From assembly GCA_963722665.1 (NCBI GenBank), contig CAVRNW010000007.1, forward strand, positions 1 through 64,000: a stretch of 64,000 bases of DNA, read 5' to 3'. The notes under the pieces were generated by a model. It was not told the origin of the DNA and did not search any database. It worked only from the letters and a program-made list of their open reading frames with translations. This DNA comes from Site-B1 sp963722665 (GTDB lineage Bacteria; Bacteroidota; Bacteroidia; Flavobacteriales; Flavobacteriaceae). The translations under genes were made by a program, and so were the position numbers. Positions 63,048-64,000 of this stretch are shown here, piece by piece; the first letter of the stretch is position 1; every line of letters starts with the position of its first letter.

Positions 63048-64000
63048 TTAATTGTTTAACATTTTATAGGCTTCTTCAATATAATTTATAATATCTGGTG
63101 TGAAAGATGCAATTTCATCACCTTCTCCCTTGGAGTGCCCCAGTCTTACAATGATAACATTATCATTGGGTTCAACAATCACATATTGACCAAGATGACC
63201 TCTCATCATGAAAAAATGCTTATCGCCAACGTTCTTTAACCACCACCCATAGCCATATTCCGGGCTTTCAGGAAAACGAGGTGTGACAGATCTTGCCACA
63301 AAAGCAGAATCTAGAAGTTGCTGCCCATTCCATTTTCCATGGTCTTTAAAAAGTTTGCCAAATCGCGCAAAATCTTTTGCATTACTGGCAATACAGCAAT
63401 AGGCTTTTACTAAATCGTGTTCTTCGCTGTCAACTTGCCAAAGTGTCGAATTTTCGGATCCAAGAGGTTTCCAGAAACTTTCGGTCAAATAATCATAAAG
63501 CTTTTTGCCCGTCGCTTTTTCGATGACCATAGCTAAAAGTTGTGTGTCTCCACTTGCGTATTTATATTTCTTACCCGGTTCTTCAACTACTTTCAAGCCA
63601 AGGATAACTTTTTCAAGATCATCATCAAAATAAGCTCTGGTAGTTATCGATAAAGGTGAATAATATGCCTCATCCCAATTGGTTCCTGAGCTCATTGAGG
63701 ACAGATCACCAACAGTCATTTTAGCTGCTAATCCTTCACTAAATTCAGGAAAATAATCACTAACCGGTTGATCTAAACCTTTGATATATCCTTCTTCAAT
63801 AGCCTTTCCCATAAGTCCGGACACATAGCTTTTTGCCATAGAAAAGGAATTGGATTTAGAATCCTCATTAAATCCGTCATAATATTTTTCAAACCAAATA
63901 CTATCATTTTTAATAATGACAAATGCTATAGTTCCGTTGGTCTTGTTGATTTTTTTTAATCCCTCTGTTTCTTCAGTTTTATTATAGTCTAAGTGAATTG
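63048..64000 (-). CDS. serine hydrolase (class C beta-lactamase-like), partial
   Basis: The C-terminal 318 or so residues of a serine hydrolase of the beta-lactamase class C/penicillin-binding family; the frame stays open to the right edge, so the N-terminus lies outside the window. The catalytic Ser-x-x-Lys is SMAK (near 63838-63849), followed by YVSGLMGKAIEEGYIKGLDQPVSDYFPEF. The Tyr-x-Ser motif is in YKYASGDTQLLAMVIEKATG, and the third motif region is RLGHSKGEG near the C-terminus. Such proteins cut esters or D-amino-acid peptides and are usually periplasmic. Start and signal peptide cannot be judged here. Confidence 0.85.
   Translation of the reverse strand, partial: IHLDYNKTEETEGLKKINKTNGTIAFVIIKNDSIWFEKYYDGFNEDSKSNSFSMAKSYVSGLMGKAIEEGYIKGLDQPVSDYFPEFSEGLAAKMTVGDLSSMSSGTNWDEAYYSPLSITTRAYFDDDLEKVILGLKVVEEPGKKYKYASGDTQLLAMVIEKATGKKLYDYLTESFWKPLGSENSTLWQVDSEEHDLVKAYCCIASNAKDFARFGKLFKDHGKWNGQQLLDSAFVARSVTPRFPESPEYGYGWWLKNVGDKHFFMMRGHLGQYVIVEPNDNVIIVRLGHSKGEGDEIASFTPDIINYIEEAYKMLNN

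Overview
The window is a low-GC stretch from a member of the Bacteroidota, almost certainly class Flavobacteriia and probably family Flavobacteriaceae. The grounds are TAnnTTTG -7 promoter boxes, the absence of purine-rich Shine-Dalgarno sequences, type IX secretion and gliding genes (sprE/porW, gldH, a cargo protein with a C-terminal sorting domain), the split ATP synthase locus with a long AtpB N-terminus, and family-typical gene pairs (DUF6341/DUF6427, DUF4292/EnvC, DUF4254/GT9).

Layout. 1-11.2 kb: surface polysaccharide locus with two Wzy-like O-antigen polymerases/ligases, an acyltransferase 3, a GT1 glycosyltransferase, UDP-glucose dehydrogenase, UDP-glucuronate decarboxylase (together a UDP-xylose route), a WcaJ-type initiating transferase, a GT2 enzyme and a CapK/PaaK-like ligase. 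11.2-19.8 kb: purD, DUF6341, DUF6427, upp, DUF4254, GT9, a PaaE-like reductase and an ABC exporter (DUF5687 plus ATPase). 19.8-28.9 kb: sprE, bactofilin, atpZ, DUF6168, then atpBEFHA-[four-helix-bundle gene]-atpG; atpD and atpC are not here. 29-37 kb: outer-membrane proteins, flippase, dut, GIY-YIG nuclease, sugar nucleotidyltransferase, TPR protein, DUF4292 lipoprotein and EnvC. 37-45.5 kb: thioesterase, HU/SPOR protein, dprA, trpS, plsC, a lipoprotein/ECF sigma/anti-sigma operon and recA. 45.9-51.6 kb: U32 tRNA-hydroxylase-like protein with ferredoxin, ricT, gldH and penicillin-binding protein 1A. 51.7-64 kb: acetoacetyl-CoA synthetase, a very large secreted mosaic protein, a double-ATPase ABC protein, a 3'-5' exonuclease and a truncated serine hydrolase.

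Data quality matters. Single-base frameshifts, many in homopolymers, break genes throughout. They are dense in about 950-6770 and about 54100-57120, with isolated ones in purD, plsC, the acetoacetyl-CoA synthetase gene, the CapK-like gene and the start of the large cargo gene. Because purD and plsC are hit too, I read most of these as assembly or sequencing indels, and I give whole-gene spans with the breaks stated.

Most interesting items: (i) a lipoprotein/ECF sigma/anti-sigma operon in which the anti-sigma protein has a cytoplasmic head, one inner-membrane helix, a long disordered linker and a C-terminal outer-membrane beta-barrel, so it should span both membranes; (ii) a four-helix-bundle (IVP-type) gene inserted, between similar TCATAAC-type repeats, inside the ATP synthase operon; (iii) palindromic REP-like repeats bracketing a GIY-YIG nuclease gene, and another palindrome inside the envC coding sequence; (iv) a 20-bp-period CGATGAAC array next to a terminator without a gene; (v) an intergenic unit with a 30-codon ORF and a strong terminator upstream of the U32 gene. 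No tRNA, rRNA, CRISPR array, transposase or integrase was recognised.
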